From: Argyresthia goedartella
Taxonomy: Eukaryota; Arthropoda; Insecta; Lepidoptera; Argyresthiidae
DNA length: 64,000 nucleotides
NCBI GenBank assembly: GCA_949825045.1
Contig: OX463816.1
Span: forward strand, 18,735,243-18,799,242
Reading direction: 5' to 3'
A program made the translations under genes and the position numbers. Position 1 is the first letter of the stretch; every line of letters starts with the position of its first letter. Positions 11,107 through 21,826 of the stretch are shown here, piece by piece. The notes below the pieces were generated by a model that searched no databases, had not been told where the DNA came from, and was given only the letters and a program-made list of their open reading frames with translations.

Positions 11107-11634
11107 TTATGGTTTGTGGTCCGTAACAATTTTAAAATTGTAGCCGAATAAATAGGGTCTAAAAGTTTTAGTTCCAAATACGACAGCTAGAAATTCTTTT
11201 TCAGTGACGGAATAATTGCCCTCAGCTTTATTGAGCGTCCTTGATGCGTAAGCGATAGGAAGGTCCTTTCCAACTTCACCTTGGGAAAGAATTGCAGAGA
11301 TAGCATAGTTCGATACGTCAGTAGTTAGGATGAACGGTTTAGAAAAATCTGGGTATTGTAGGATAGGTGCAGTGGTGATTTTTTGTTTGAGAGTATCGAA
11401 AGCTGTTTGTTGGGAAGTAGACCACATGAATTTAGCATCCTTTTTTAAAAGGCTAGTCATTGGTTTGGTAATATGAGAGAAATGGTCGATAAAACGACGA
11501 TAATAGCCTACAAGGCCGAGGAAACTTTTTATGTCCTTAGGACATTTTGGAATTGGGAAGTCGTTGACACATTGTACTTTCTTCGGATCGGGTTTCACTC
11601 CGTGGTCATTTATGATACGACCAAGATATTGCAC
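11107..11634 (-). pseudogene. RT thumb/RNase H segment of errantivirus pol
   Basis: 175 residues between the LINE insertion and an in-frame stop. Motifs: QYLGRIINDHG, KSFLGLVGYYRRFIDHF, PFILTTDVSNYAISAILSQ (RNase H Asp), YSVTEKEFLAVVFG, VTDHKP. The stop falls right after the conserved HKP, where the family normally continues without a break. Confidence 0.85.
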
Positions 11635-11726
11635 TTCGCGACGTAGAAATTCGCTCTTATCGGGTTGTAATTTAAGGTTGTGTTCTCTGAGTCTAGTGAA
11701 TACTAATTTAAGTTTTTGAATGTGTG

Positions 11727-12012
11727 AAATTTTTGAATCTGATTACTTAGAGGACAGATGTCCATGGGAATAGATTGTTTGAGTAACAGGCTGTTTCGAT
11801 ATATAATTAGCATTCATTTTGTAATTTGACAATATTTCATTTAAAAAAGGAAACGCAAAAGATGCGACGACTGTGGAGTTTCTTCGGTGAGCTCTTCTCC
11901 ACAGATTCCGCCATTGTGTTAGTGAACTCACCCAAAAAAATGTAATGACGGATCTAAGTGATGTAACAACATCCTATGGAAATAAATTATTTTTGATTTT
12001 GATTTTTGATTT
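11727..12012 (+). mobile_element. 5'-truncated LINE 3' end inserted in errantivirus pol
   Basis: 286 bp. The plus strand ends in AATAAATTATTT and a repetitive TTTTGATTTTGATTTTT tail, typical of a non-LTR 3' end. It is flanked by TGTG at 11723-11726 and 12013-12016. It also contains the local inverted repeat CTGTGGAG...CTCCACAG. It separates the RT YMDD region from the thumb. Confidence 0.75.
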
Positions 12013-13794
12013 TGTGTTGAGGTCATGACTGAATATTACCACATCATCCATGTAGGTAAAACAATGAATTCCCTGCATTCCAGAAAGTACAATGTTGATA
12101 AGACGTTGAAAGGTGGAAGGAGAATTTCGTAACCCGAAGGGCATTCTGGTGAATTCGTAGTGACCAGCTACATCACCACAATTAGGGACAGAAAATGCAG
12201 TTTTTGGAACGTCGTTTTCAGACACCAAGATTTGGTGAAAAGATAAAGCGAGGTCAAGAGTCGAAAAATATTTACTGTGTCCCAATTGATCTAAAATATC
12301 TGTGATATTAGGAATTGGATAAGCATCACCGATTGTGATGTAATTAAGCTTTCGATAGTCGATGACTATGCGCCATTTCTTTTTACCGGACGCATCTAGT
12401 TTTTTGGGGACCACCCAAATAGGAGCGGACCAAGGTGACATGGAAGGGCGGATTATATTTTGATCTAGCATAGATTTAATTTGATCGGCTACCTCCTTTT
12501 TATGAAATTCGGGAAAACGATATGTTTTGGCATGAATTGGTACTTGGGAGGTAGTCCGTATTTCATGTTGCAGTGTTAAGGTAGCTGTGAGATGATCGCC
12601 ATTGAGATAAAATATATCATTGAATTCGGTACATAGGTTGCGCAGTTTCAGCTCCTCTTCATGGTTCATGTGTTCACACCTAAGTAAATCTTGAATACGA
12701 TTTTCGCGACTTGAATCGGAGGTAGATAAGTATGAATACTGAGTAGAGGTCGAGTCCGGCAAGTTGGATTTTGTCTCCATGATTTCGGATACAGGTTCTA
12801 AAGTGAATTTAAGATTTTGAAGGACGACCTCTCTTTGGGAGGTATTTACAACTGATAGTTTGACCATTTCGTTTGCTTGGACATGGACAAGGCATTTTGA
12901 AAAATAAACATTAGGATATTCTTTGATATTAGTTGTAAGAATCAACCCTTCTTTGAGTTGGGGGTTGGTAACATGACATTCGATAAACATTTCACTTCTT
13001 GGAGGAACAACGTAAGTTGGATCGGAAGTTTTTATATCAAAATAAAGGTTGGGGTCATCAAGGATTATTAATTTTGACTTAGAATATTGTACAGACGCTT
13101 TGTAGGCGTCTAGGAAATCGTTTCCGAGAATACCATCGTAGAAATTTAGGCCTACATTATCTACTAGGTGGTAATTTTGTGGGAACTGCAATTGATTATG
13201 TAATTTGAGGGATAAGGGAAATGTACCCAGTGTACTAGAATACGAATTTACATCATTGATGCCTTTCATTTTGACAATTTCATCTGAAAGTTGGGGTAGT
13301 TCTGGAAGAGATGACTTTTTGAGGATACAAATCGAACTTCCTGTATCTATAAGCAAACGAATTGGTTTGTCAGTGTGTGAGGTCTCGATTTCGATGTATG
13401 GTAAATTAGGCCTTTTAGATTTAAAAATATCGTATATGAGGCCTTCCGATTCAAGTTGAGAATGTTGAGAAGTTATTTCATTGAATAAAGAGTCAGCGTT
13501 AGAAGTCCATCCTGAGGTGCAACCCGATTCAGTGTTTGAATAAGAAATAGGAGTAGGCTGACCATCAGGCATATAATTTAGTAGGGACTTTGAGTCAGAG
13601 TTGGAAGTCCATCCTGAGGTACAACCTGGTTCAGATTTTGAACAAGAAATAGGAGCAGCTTGACCTTCAGGAATATGATTTAGAAGGGACTTGGATATTT
13701 TATTTTTCGTCCATCCAGCGTTACAGTCCGAGTTAAGATTCAGTGATAATTTAGAAATAGACTGCTCAGCTGGATTAAAATACAGTGGGGACAT
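11974..13794 (-). pseudogene. Protease and RT palm segment of errantivirus pol
   Basis: 606 residues. Residues 1-105 hold two to three imperfect repeats of about 37 residues built on GCTSGWTSNSDSKSLLN and PISYS. Protease DTGS is at about 150. RT runs from about 400 and reaches YMDDVVIFSHDLNT. The last residues are translated from the inserted LINE tail. This frame equals that of gag upstream, separated by two stops within 80 bases. Confidence 0.82.
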
Positions 13795-13872
13795 CGATTT
13801 AGTAGGTATGTTTATTTAATTTTGTGCCAATAACTCTTTTGGGTTGGCGGCGACACGAGTACGCAACCCCAT

Positions 13873-14859
13873 TTACGCGTTTAAATCACTGTCAGACGTA
13901 GAAGTGTAAGGCTCGAGTTCGCCAAGCCCATCATCGATTTCAACGCATTTAGTGGCTTCAAACGAAGAAGCTTTACGATTTTCATTGAATTGCCGTTTGC
14001 GGCATTGAGAAATATGGTGACCCTTGTTTTTACAGTAGGAACAAACAGGGACCTGCGACGAACTCGGAGCTGCGTTGTTCGAAGATGGGTTTTTCGAAAT
14101 TGTTGTATTATTATTCGATGCATGCTGTCTACGTTTTAGATAACATTCAGACTCGGAATGTCCGGGTTTGTTACATATTTTGCAAACTGTGCTTTTGGCC
14201 TTTGTCGTTTGGAAAAATAGATTTTGAATTTTTTCTTCCTGGAGAGCAACGTTGACAGCAGCATTTGAATTCTTAGGTTCTCTGCACCTAACGATTGTAC
14301 TCAGTCGAGGGTTCAGCCCGAGTGTAAATGTGAATAGAGCCAAATCTTCGGTCATAGCTATTCGACCGGCTAACTCCTTTTTCAAACTCTCGGAGTTATG
14401 AATTTCCGATTGCAGTGCTGTTAAGCAGGTCTCAATCCTGAGCGCAAACTGAGCAACGGTTTCATTGTTTAGTTGTTTGCAATTTTGCAGATCCAGAAGT
14501 AAGTGATTATAATGTTTCCTTTCGCCAAAATTTTGGCGGAGGAAATTTTTAAGATCATCAAATTTTTCAAAAATCTTATTAGAGCAGGCAATTTGCGGCT
14601 TTCCTTCTAATTTTGCGATTATAAATTTCAGTAACAATTCTTTTTGGTTTCCTTTTGCCAGGTCAAGAGCATTTTGACAATTCGTCAAAAATGCGGGGAG
14701 AGTTTCTCTCTCTCCTTTGTAAGGGTTAATGAAAGCACATAATGTCTGTATTGGGAATGGTTCGGTATCGGCATTGGCAATTACGTTAATTTTTGGAATT
14801 GTTTTCTCAGTTCTACTCTCAGGGGTAGATGGGCTCGCCATCTCGAGGAGGACTTTCAA
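13873..14859 (-). CDS. gag: gag of the errantivirus-like element
   Basis: 328 residues. The capsid region starts at about residue 38 (QTLCAFINPYKGERETLPAFLTNC). Two CCHC knuckles follow near 223-236 (CKICNKPGHSESEC) and 273-286 (CSYCKNKGHHISQC), with an acidic tail. The CX2CX4HX4C spacing is exact in both. Gag forms the particle and binds RNA through the knuckles. The ORF is intact. Confidence 0.85.
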   Translation of the reverse strand: MKVLLEMASPSTPESRTEKTIPKINVIANADTEPFPIQTLCAFINPYKGERETLPAFLTNCQNALDLAKGNQKELLLKFIIAKLEGKPQIACSNKIFEKFDDLKNFLRQNFGERKHYNHLLLDLQNCKQLNNETVAQFALRIETCLTALQSEIHNSESLKKELAGRIAMTEDLALFTFTLGLNPRLSTIVRCREPKNSNAAVNVALQEEKIQNLFFQTTKAKSTVCKICNKPGHSESECYLKRRQHASNNNTTISKNPSSNNAAPSSSQVPVCSYCKNKGHHISQCRKRQFNENRKASSFEATKCVEIDDGLGELEPYTSTSDSDLNA

Positions 14860-14944
14860 AGAGTAAAGGGCTTAGAAAAATGATATCTCAAGCAGTTAAT
14901 AGAACGTTTTACTCACAGAAGCGCGACCGCGAGCACAATTTTCA

Positions 14945-15110
14945 TTCTGGCTAAAGACGATCCAGAGCGCTGGCTACGGCTTGACCCGACAAACTGAAGG
15001 TGGCAGAGACGAAGCAGAGTTGGTTCTTCCTACCAGCCAAGGACCATCCAGGGCACTGGTTGTGGCCTGGACCCGACGAACAGAAGGCGGCAGACAACAA
15101 CGTAGAAATG
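14945..15110. repeat. Imperfect 84-bp direct repeat in the errantivirus leader
   Basis: A segment around GACGATCCAGAG...CTGAAGGTGGCAG (about 14957-15010) recurs 84 bases later as GACCATCCAGGG...CAGAAGGCGGCAG (about 15041-15095). It lies between gag and the primer-binding site. Confidence 0.55.
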
Positions 15111-15301
15111 GTCCTTCACACCAGGAGGACCAAAATTTGGTTGGGAATAGAAGATGACGGTAGTTGTTATCACTATATTATCGGTCTGATACAACACCGG
15201 AGACACGGATGAAATTCATTGCTTCCCGACGATGCAACGCGAGAATACAGGATGCTGGTCTTATCGACGTTATTTGCCAGCTATCCCACTTCTGACACCA
15301 C

Positions 15302-15575
15302 TATTACGGAATGGGTTGGAGAGCGGATTTTAAAAAACAGTTTTTAATATCACCTATTTATTTTACTCAAAATATAGTAGAAATACAGAAGAAAATACGT
15401 CTTTACTTGAAGGTGATCAAAACCGGTCTGCCGACTTTTCCACAAAGCGCGGTGCCGCGGATTATGACAAAATAACCGAAAATATCATATTGCATTGCTT
15501 GAAATGCAATGTGATATTTGTACCTATTTAGCAATTTTATTTTATATGTTCACGTGAGAAATATGCATTATAACA
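15302..15575 (-). repeat. 5' LTR of the errantivirus-like element
   Basis: 274 bp, two differences from the other LTR (one near each end). The right target copy GTAC is at 15576-15579. The primer-binding site abuts it at about 15284-15301. Confidence 0.93.
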
Positions 15576-15909
15576 GTACGAAGAAGTATGCAGACAATTG
15601 GGAAAACCGACGGAAATACCGATTCCGAGTTTGAGAATCACAGGTGCATTCGGAGTCAGTAAGGAAAAGGTTGATAAATTAGTAGCGTTACCATTAACAA
15701 TAGGTGAATGCGTTATCGATACTCCAATGCTAGTATTAACAAGGGTGCCTAAAGATTTAATTTTGGGGTTTGATTTTATACAACAGACACGAGCCAGTTT
15801 AATGTGTGAGGGTAATAAGAGGCTAATTATACGAAGCGCCGGGCGGATGTGTGAAATACCATTAGGTACTAGTCCTAATCAGGATTCTTGCTGTTGTACA
15901 ATGTGTTAG
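15576..15909 (+). pseudogene. Protease C-terminal part of element A pol
   Basis: Continues the interrupted protease: EEVCRQLGKPTEIP, then the second-half motif LILGFDFIQQ near 15760-15780, which resembles the ILG motif of retropepsins. It is cut again at 15903 by element B, with AATG duplicated. The C-rich end (CCCTMC) immediately precedes the insertion. Confidence 0.7.
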
Positions 15910-16690
15910 CTCTTGTTAGTTACACCTTGTATATTTCACTATACTTACATCTAACGCCATCTAGTGGAGCCGGCTTGTACTAACGTAAAGCAACTTTCCA
16001 TTTCCGTTTAGATTATTTGAAGGATTATGATGATAGTTAAAATCCTTTTATGTTTGACATTAATTGTAATTAATCATCATTTCTTTAGTTTATATTTGTC
16101 TTTGGTTTAAATCATGAATCTATCCTCGTTTCTTCAAATTTAACTTTGTCGAACCTATAGCCGGATGTAGTAATACTTCCGTTATAGACGTACCCTGTTC
16201 TGGTTATATCCTTTTTTGAAAATTGAACTCTAAAATCATAATAAAGTCTATTCTGATTTTAGAGCCATTTATGAAGGTCCTATCGTTATTATGTTTAATT
16301 CATATTTAAATCTTTTAGACTTGTAACAGGAAGTGACATGATTAAAAATGGTAACTAGCGATGTATTAGACATTTCCGTTCGATGCTAATATTAATCTGA
16401 TGGTTTATTGAAATGTTTTATAATTTGTTAAATCTTGATAATGTTAAAGCCAATTTTAGAACTATCCAGAATATTTGTAGTAATTATAGAATTCGTGTTA
16501 GAAATAATACGTGTAAATTGCATTTCCGGTTTTGGATAGTCTGAAGAAGGGTGTGTTTAACCGCGAAAACGAACGCGGGAGATGGAGGGAATAGATGATA
16601 TAAATAGGACTGCTTTGATTTTGAGAACACTTTTGTTACTGCCACGAAAAGAAATACACCATTTAAAAATCTGTCAGCGAGTATTTATTA
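15904..16690 (+). repeat. 5' LTR of element B
   Basis: 787 bp, TGTTAGCTCT to GTATTTATTA. AATG precedes it. TCAGAAGTGG right after it resembles the inner part of the tRNA-Leu-type primer-binding site seen in the errantivirus-like element. Confidence 0.93.
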
Positions 16691-16736
16691 TCAGAAGTGG
16701 TTCTACGAAAGAAGCAAATTCTTCAACTGCCCCACG

Positions 16737-17510
16737 ATGGACCGCTCTAAATCCAGAAGATCACGTTCAAGATCTAGAAGCTATCGGCGTGGTAAACGTC
16801 GAGATCGTGATAGAAGCCGCAGGACACCTAGAACGAGCCGATCGCGGGAACGAAATATTAGTCCATCAAAAAAGAGATTTCGTGAATCGGCCAGGGATAC
16901 TTCATCACAACGACGTCGTATCCACAATGAGGACGTCAGGCGTTCAAAGGAGAATTCCATACGATCTTCAAGCATTCAAACCCCAGGTACTTCTTCAGCA
17001 ATACGAGTACATGATCCAGAAAATTCTGCGACCGGACGAGATGGCCCAGTCGCCATGACCTCAAGCAATACTGCGACCGGACGAGATGGCCCAGTCGCCA
17101 TGACGTCAAGCAATGCTGCGACCGGACGAGATGGCCCAGTCACCATGACGTCAAGCAATGCTGCGACCGGACGAGATGCCCCAGTCGCCATGACGTCGAG
17201 CAATTCTGCAATCGGAGTTGACGACCCAGCTGCTATGATGTCAAGTAGTTCTACGACCGGACGAGACGAAGAAAACGTGAACCCGAGTGCTACAGCGACG
17301 AGTAATACGGTGCTGGACGTACAGGTTAGAAATAAAACTGACTCGTCTAATTCAGGCATGTTAGTAACTTTCGATGAATTTTATAAACTCCTACAGTCAC
17401 TAAAACCAGGTTTATCCACTAGAGGCAATGAAAACATGATCCCAGAGTTTGACCCATCTATCAAAAATAGCCGAATTGAAATATGGTTAGCAAAAGTTAT
17501 ACGGTCATAA
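16737..17510 (+). pseudogene. Truncated Gag of element B with SR-like N-terminus
   Basis: 257 residues. It opens with RS/SR dipeptides (DRSKSRRSRSRSRSYRRG, RDRDRSRR), then five copies of a 15-residue unit (ATGRDGPVAMTSSN) and the start of a capsid-like region (FDEFYKLLQSL, MIPEFDPSIKNSRIEIWLAKV). After LAKV the DNA jumps to YGHKTNDCPRK, the end of a zinc knuckle, in another frame. Most of capsid and the first half of the knuckle are therefore deleted. Confidence 0.75.
17028..17252 (+). repeat. 45-bp tandem repeat, five units, in element B gag
   Basis: Units start at 17028, 17073, 17118, 17163 and 17208 with GCGACCGGACGAGATGGCCC; the last is the most diverged. Unit length is a multiple of three, so copy-number change would keep the frame. 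Confidence 0.9.
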
Positions 17511-17519
17511 AACCAATGA

Positions 17520-18750
17520 TTGTCCGCGTAAAAAGAAAAATACTGAAAAACAGGTTCTTGTTATAAACAGCATAGCCGATCCTAGCCATAAATATTACAA
17601 AAGAGCTCTGATTAATAATGTAAAAGAAACTCAGTGCTTTGTTGATATGGGAAGCGATTGCACACTAATTACGCAAAGATTGGCCACCCAAATAGGTCTA
17701 GCAATTGCGACTGATAGTATACCGACAGTTCATGGATTGGCGAATGTACGTGTTCAGCCTTTAGGTAGAGTGCAATTAACTTTACTTATTGATACAGTTG
17801 AAGCTACGATAACAGCGCTAGTTGTAAGAGACGAACAATTGCACGTACCCTTACTTGTAGGACAGGATTTCACCGAATTACCTAATGTGATTATCACAAA
17901 AACAGATAGCTCCCTTAATATCATGACCAGAGATTTTAATCCTGAGTTACCGTCATTTGATAATGACCAAATTTATAACAAACACATGTTATACGTACAC
18001 TCCGACACTAAAATTGAAACTGTAGGTTTAATTAAATGCTACTGTAAGGATGTACGCGATGCAAATATATACCTAAAAGGTAATTATCGAAACATAAATG
18101 GTGTTGAGTATTGTATTCAGGAAGGGTTGTATAAATTAAAAGACGGGAAGTGTGCTATTATTATAATGAATATCTTCAACAGTCCAATTTACTTTACAAA
18201 AGACTTCGGTGTTGCTCGGGGTATTACCTTGAGTGAAAGTGAAGATTCTCTAGACAGTTCAGAAATGTTCGGACAGCCAAGATGCTTCTTTGCTCTACAG
18301 CATTTAGAACCTTTCAGTAAGGAGGAAATTAATGTTAACCCTGATCTTACAACCGAGCAGAAAAGTAGAACTTATGAAGTAATCAACAAAAATCGTGACT
18401 GTTTTGCGCAAAACTTAGCCGAACTTGGTTGTACAGACATAACAGAACTAGAAATTAAACTACACGATGAAATCCCCGTTGTTTACAGACCTTACCGTTT
18501 GAGTCATACTGAAAAAGAGGTAGTTAGAAATATGGTCAATGAGCTGCTGGAAAATAATATTGTTGAAGAGTCAGAATCACAGTATGCTAGTCCTGTATTG
18601 TTAGTTTCAAAGAAGACAGGAGGATATAGATTGTGTGTCGACTATCGGGCACTGAACCGAAAGACAATAAGAGATAATTATCCTCTCCCAAGAATAGATG
18701 ATCAACTAGATTTATTGAGTGGAAATAAATACTTTATCAGATTCCTGTAA
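17520..18750 (+). pseudogene. Protease and RT N-terminal part of element B
   Basis: The frame runs from the knuckle remnant through the protease, whose site reads CFVDMGSDCTLITQRL (D-M-G-S in place of the usual D-S/T-G). It continues into the RT N-terminus (VYRPYRLSHTEKEVVRNMV, LVSKKTGGYRLCVDYRALNRKTI). At GNKYF the RT sequence jumps to QIPVKDECKHL in another frame, losing the catalytic LDLASGYY-type segment, and a stop follows at 18750. Confidence 0.8.
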
Positions 18751-18767
18751 AAGATGAGTGTAAGCAC

Positions 18768-21008
18768 TTGACAGCTTTTATAACTCCTGATGGGTTGTAT
18801 CAGTTTTGTAGAGCTCCTTTTGGACTAGTTAATTGTCCAGCTGTTTTTCAAAGAACAATAAATAAAATGTTGGGAAAATCTCGTGAGAAATGTGCTTTGG
18901 CATATATGGATGACCTATTAATATGTGGAAAGACATTCGAAGAATGTTTAGCAAAATTAGAACAAACCTTTGTTCTCATAAGGGAAGCTGGACTGACGTT
19001 AAATATAAATAAATGTAACTTTTTTCAAACTGAAATAGAATATTTGGGGTTCGAAATATCTGTCGAGGGCATTAGACCTGGTAAAGCCAAAATTTCTGCT
19101 GTAGAACAATTCCCAACTCCCAAATCAGTGCATGAGATTCGACAATTTATTGGCCTGGCTAGCTACTTTAGGAAATTTATCAAGGGGTTTTCTAGCATCG
19201 CTAAGCCTTTGACTGACCTAACGAAACAAGATATTGCTTGGCAGTGGGAGAAAGAACAGCAAGAGTCTTTTACAACATTAAAAGAGAAACTAATCATCAG
19301 ACCTATTTTGAGTTTGTATAATCCTGAATTCATCACGGAATTACATTGTGATGCATCAAAAAAAGGCTTTGGAGGAATATTATTACAAAGGGAAAATATG
19401 AAATCTGACTTAAGACCTATCGCTTTCTTTAGTAGAAAAACGACGCGAGATGAAGAGAAATTTCATGCATATGAATTAGAGACTCTTGCCGTTATAACTT
19501 CTCTCAATAGGTTTAGAGTTTATTTGTTAGGTAAACCCTTTACAATACACACAGACTGTAACGCTTTAAGATCAACTTTCTCCAAGAGAGATTTAATACC
19601 AAGGATAGCTCGTTGGTGGATCGCTCTGCAAGAATACGATTGTACCATTGAATATAGACCCGGTTGTACAATGAAACATGTCGATGCGCTCAGTCGAAAT
19701 CCTCTTGAAGATGGACAGGATAATGACAAGTATGAACATTTGTCTCGGGTAATGCATATATCTCAAGAAGATTGGGTACTGAGTCTTCAATTGACAGATC
19801 CTAAAATTCAACATATTCGATCCATTCTTGAAGACTCGCAATACAAGGAATTGACTGATATAAGACAAAACTTTGTCGTACAAAACAATCGCATATACCG
19901 AAAAATAGGAGATCAACTAAAATGGGTAGTCCCGAAGAGCGCTAGGTGGCAAATATGCCAACGAAATCATGATGATGTAGGACATTTTTCGGTAGAAAAA
20001 ACTTTGGACAAGATCAGGAAAGATTTTTGGTTCCCCAAAATGAAGAAATTTATAACTAAATATGTACGATCTTGCTTACACTGTGCTTTCGGTAAAGAAC
20101 CCTCAGGACCAAAAGAAGGTTATTTACACAATATTCCTAAATATGATATTCCATTCCACACAGTACACATAGACCATTTAGGACCATTTATCAAGAGTTC
20201 CAGGGGTAATCAATATCTATTTGTACTTGTGGATGGATTTACTAAATTTAGTATACTCAAACCACTACGCAATACTAAATCAAACTCGGCTATCAGATGT
20301 TTGATAGAGTTGTTTTCAATCTTCGGTCATCCAGTTAGGTTGATCTCAGATCGAGGTACGAGTTTTACTTCAAACGAATTCAAAAGATTCTGTACAGAAT
20401 ATGAAATTCGCCACATTCTTAATGCTGTCTCTACTCCTAGGGCTAACGGACAAGTGGAGAGGTATAACCGTACTATTTTAGATGGACTTAGGACCTATAC
20501 AGATAGTTTAGGTGAAAACAAATGGGATCAAGAACTAGGGAAGATGCAATGGGGACTTAATAATACACTCAATAAAGGGATAGGCAAGACGCCCTCAGAA
20601 GCGTTATTTGGGAAAAGATTGTTAGGAAAAGGAGACGGTATACTAGGAGATACAGTGGTAGATACACGACAAAACGGGAAAGCTAGTGAACAAATTATAC
20701 AAGAGATTAATGAACACGTTGAGAAGAATCAGGCTCAACAAAAAGAGAGATTTGACAAAACTAGAAAAGACGCTACGCTATACAAGATAGGTGACTTAGT
20801 GAAAATTTTAAAACCTACTCCTTCTAATGATGGGAAGAGTAAAAAACTTTTGCCCAAGTATACGGGCCCGTTCAAGATATCAAGGGTTTTAGAAAATGAT
20901 AGATACGAGGTATCAAGTATTCCTGGTTCCAACATAACTAAAGGAAAATATAGTAATATTTGGTCAACAGATCGCATACGTCCTTGGATTAGTGACTGTA
21001 GAGAGTGA
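18768..21008 (+). CDS. RT, RNase H and integrase part of element B pol
   Basis: 746 open residues. RT continues with LYQFCRAPFGLVNCPAVFQR and the catalytic YMDDLLI near residue 45. RNase H has LHCDASKKGFGGILLQ, ETLAVITSLNRFRVYL and IHTDCNAL. Integrase shows an HHCC zinc region ending CLHCAFGK, then VHIDHLGPF, SDRGTSFTS and the glutamate in NGQVERYNRTILDGL. A C-terminal KYTGPFKISRV follows. These domains look intact, but the upstream deletion removes an essential RT aspartate. Confidence 0.85.
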   Translation: MTAFITPDGLYQFCRAPFGLVNCPAVFQRTINKMLGKSREKCALAYMDDLLICGKTFEECLAKLEQTFVLIREAGLTLNINKCNFFQTEIEYLGFEISVEGIRPGKAKISAVEQFPTPKSVHEIRQFIGLASYFRKFIKGFSSIAKPLTDLTKQDIAWQWEKEQQESFTTLKEKLIIRPILSLYNPEFITELHCDASKKGFGGILLQRENMKSDLRPIAFFSRKTTRDEEKFHAYELETLAVITSLNRFRVYLLGKPFTIHTDCNALRSTFSKRDLIPRIARWWIALQEYDCTIEYRPGCTMKHVDALSRNPLEDGQDNDKYEHLSRVMHISQEDWVLSLQLTDPKIQHIRSILEDSQYKELTDIRQNFVVQNNRIYRKIGDQLKWVVPKSARWQICQRNHDDVGHFSVEKTLDKIRKDFWFPKMKKFITKYVRSCLHCAFGKEPSGPKEGYLHNIPKYDIPFHTVHIDHLGPFIKSSRGNQYLFVLVDGFTKFSILKPLRNTKSNSAIRCLIELFSIFGHPVRLISDRGTSFTSNEFKRFCTEYEIRHILNAVSTPRANGQVERYNRTILDGLRTYTDSLGENKWDQELGKMQWGLNNTLNKGIGKTPSEALFGKRLLGKGDGILGDTVVDTRQNGKASEQIIQEINEHVEKNQAQQKERFDKTRKDATLYKIGDLVKILKPTPSNDGKSKKLLPKYTGPFKISRVLENDRYEVSSIPGSNITKGKYSNIWSTDRIRPWISDCRE

Positions 21009-21208
21009 TACTGATAGTGACAACACAGATGATGAACATATAAGTTGTAGTTAATTTGGATAATAATGTATCATATTGTGTTTAGATGATTTACGAGCAT
21101 AATTTAAATAAAATGTGTAATTTACATAGAATTTATAAATTGCACAGAAAGTATGATTTGAGAAGAATGCTTAAAATTTATAGAAAAGAAAGAATAGTAT
21201 AGATAGAT

Positions 21209-21826
21209 ACTGAAGATCTGGAAGTCTGATACGATTAATGAATCTGTGGTCATTATACTATAGATTCAGGAATGAGGGATCAGGTGCAGATATTGAAACT
21301 GAAGATCTGGAAGTCTGATACGATTAATGGATCTATGGTCATTATACTATAGATTCAGGAATGAGGGATCAGGTGCAGATATTAAAACTGAAGATCTGGA
21401 AGTCTGATACGATTAATGAATCTGTGGTTATTATACTATAGATTCAGGAATGAGGGATCAGGTGCAGATATTGAAACTGAAGATCTGGAAGTCTGATACG
21501 ATTAATGGATCTATGGTCATTATACTATAGATTCAGGAATGAGGGATCAGGTGCAGATAATAAAACTGAAGATCTGGAAGTCTGATACGATTAATGAATC
21601 TGTGGTTATTATACTATAGATTCAGGAATGAGGGATCAGGTGCAGATATTGAAACTGAAGATCTGGAAGTCTGATACGATTAATGGATCTATGGTCATTA
21701 TACTATAGATTCAGGAATGAGGGATCAGGTGCAGATATTAAAACTGAAGATCTGGAAGTCTGATACGATTAATGAATCTGTAGTTATTATACTATAGATT
21801 CAGGAATGAGGGATCAGGTGCAGATA
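21209..21826 (+). repeat. 89-bp tandem array, seven units, alternating two types
   Basis: Units begin GAAGATCTGGAAGTCTGATA at 21212, 21301, 21390, 21479, 21568, 21657 and 21746. Units 1, 3, 5 and 7 carry GAATCTGTGG (unit 7 TAG); units 2, 4 and 6 carry GGATCTATGG. This implies a 178-bp higher-order unit. It lies between the pol stop and the 3' LTR. Confidence 0.93.

Larger units (their letters stand above)
9364..13794 (-). pseudogene. pol: pol of the errantivirus-like element, interrupted
   Basis: In coding order: a Ser-rich repeat region, protease (LIDTGSSICIL), RT (KWRIVIDYRKLN, TLDLALSFHQI, YMDDVVIFS), a LINE insertion at 12012-11727 with TGTG duplicated, RT end and RNase H (FLGLVGYYRRFI, TTDVSNYAISAIL, VTDHKP), one in-frame TAA at 11109-11107, then integrase. 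The parts on either side of that stop share one frame (11106 to 10980 is 42 codons). The gene therefore carries two lesions: one insertion and one nonsense codon. Confidence 0.85.
6980..15575 (-). mobile_element. Errantivirus-like (env-bearing Gypsy) element, degraded
   Basis: 8,596 bp inserted in the protease of element A, coded on the minus strand as gag, pol and env. Both LTRs are 274 bp with two mismatches by eye, flanked by GTAC at 6976-6979 and 15576-15579. Next to the 5' LTR (right end) a primer-binding site TGGTGTCAGAAGTGGGAT reads as the complement of a tRNA-Leu 3' end. A GGGGGGT tract beside the left LTR is the likely polypurine tract. Pol carries one in-frame stop and a LINE insertion, and env one in-frame stop, so this copy is not functional as it stands. 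Confidence 0.9.

Noticed and set aside
15000..15212. 70-residue plus-strand frame in the errantivirus leader
   Set aside because: Lies antisense in the noncoding leader over a direct repeat; no support.
16582..17058. 158-residue frame spanning the end of the element B LTR
   Set aside because: It crosses the LTR boundary and overlaps the SR-rich Gag in another frame; no domain seen.
21209..21826. CRISPR-like array
   Set aside because: 89-bp units are contiguous with no unique spacers, in an insect LTR element.
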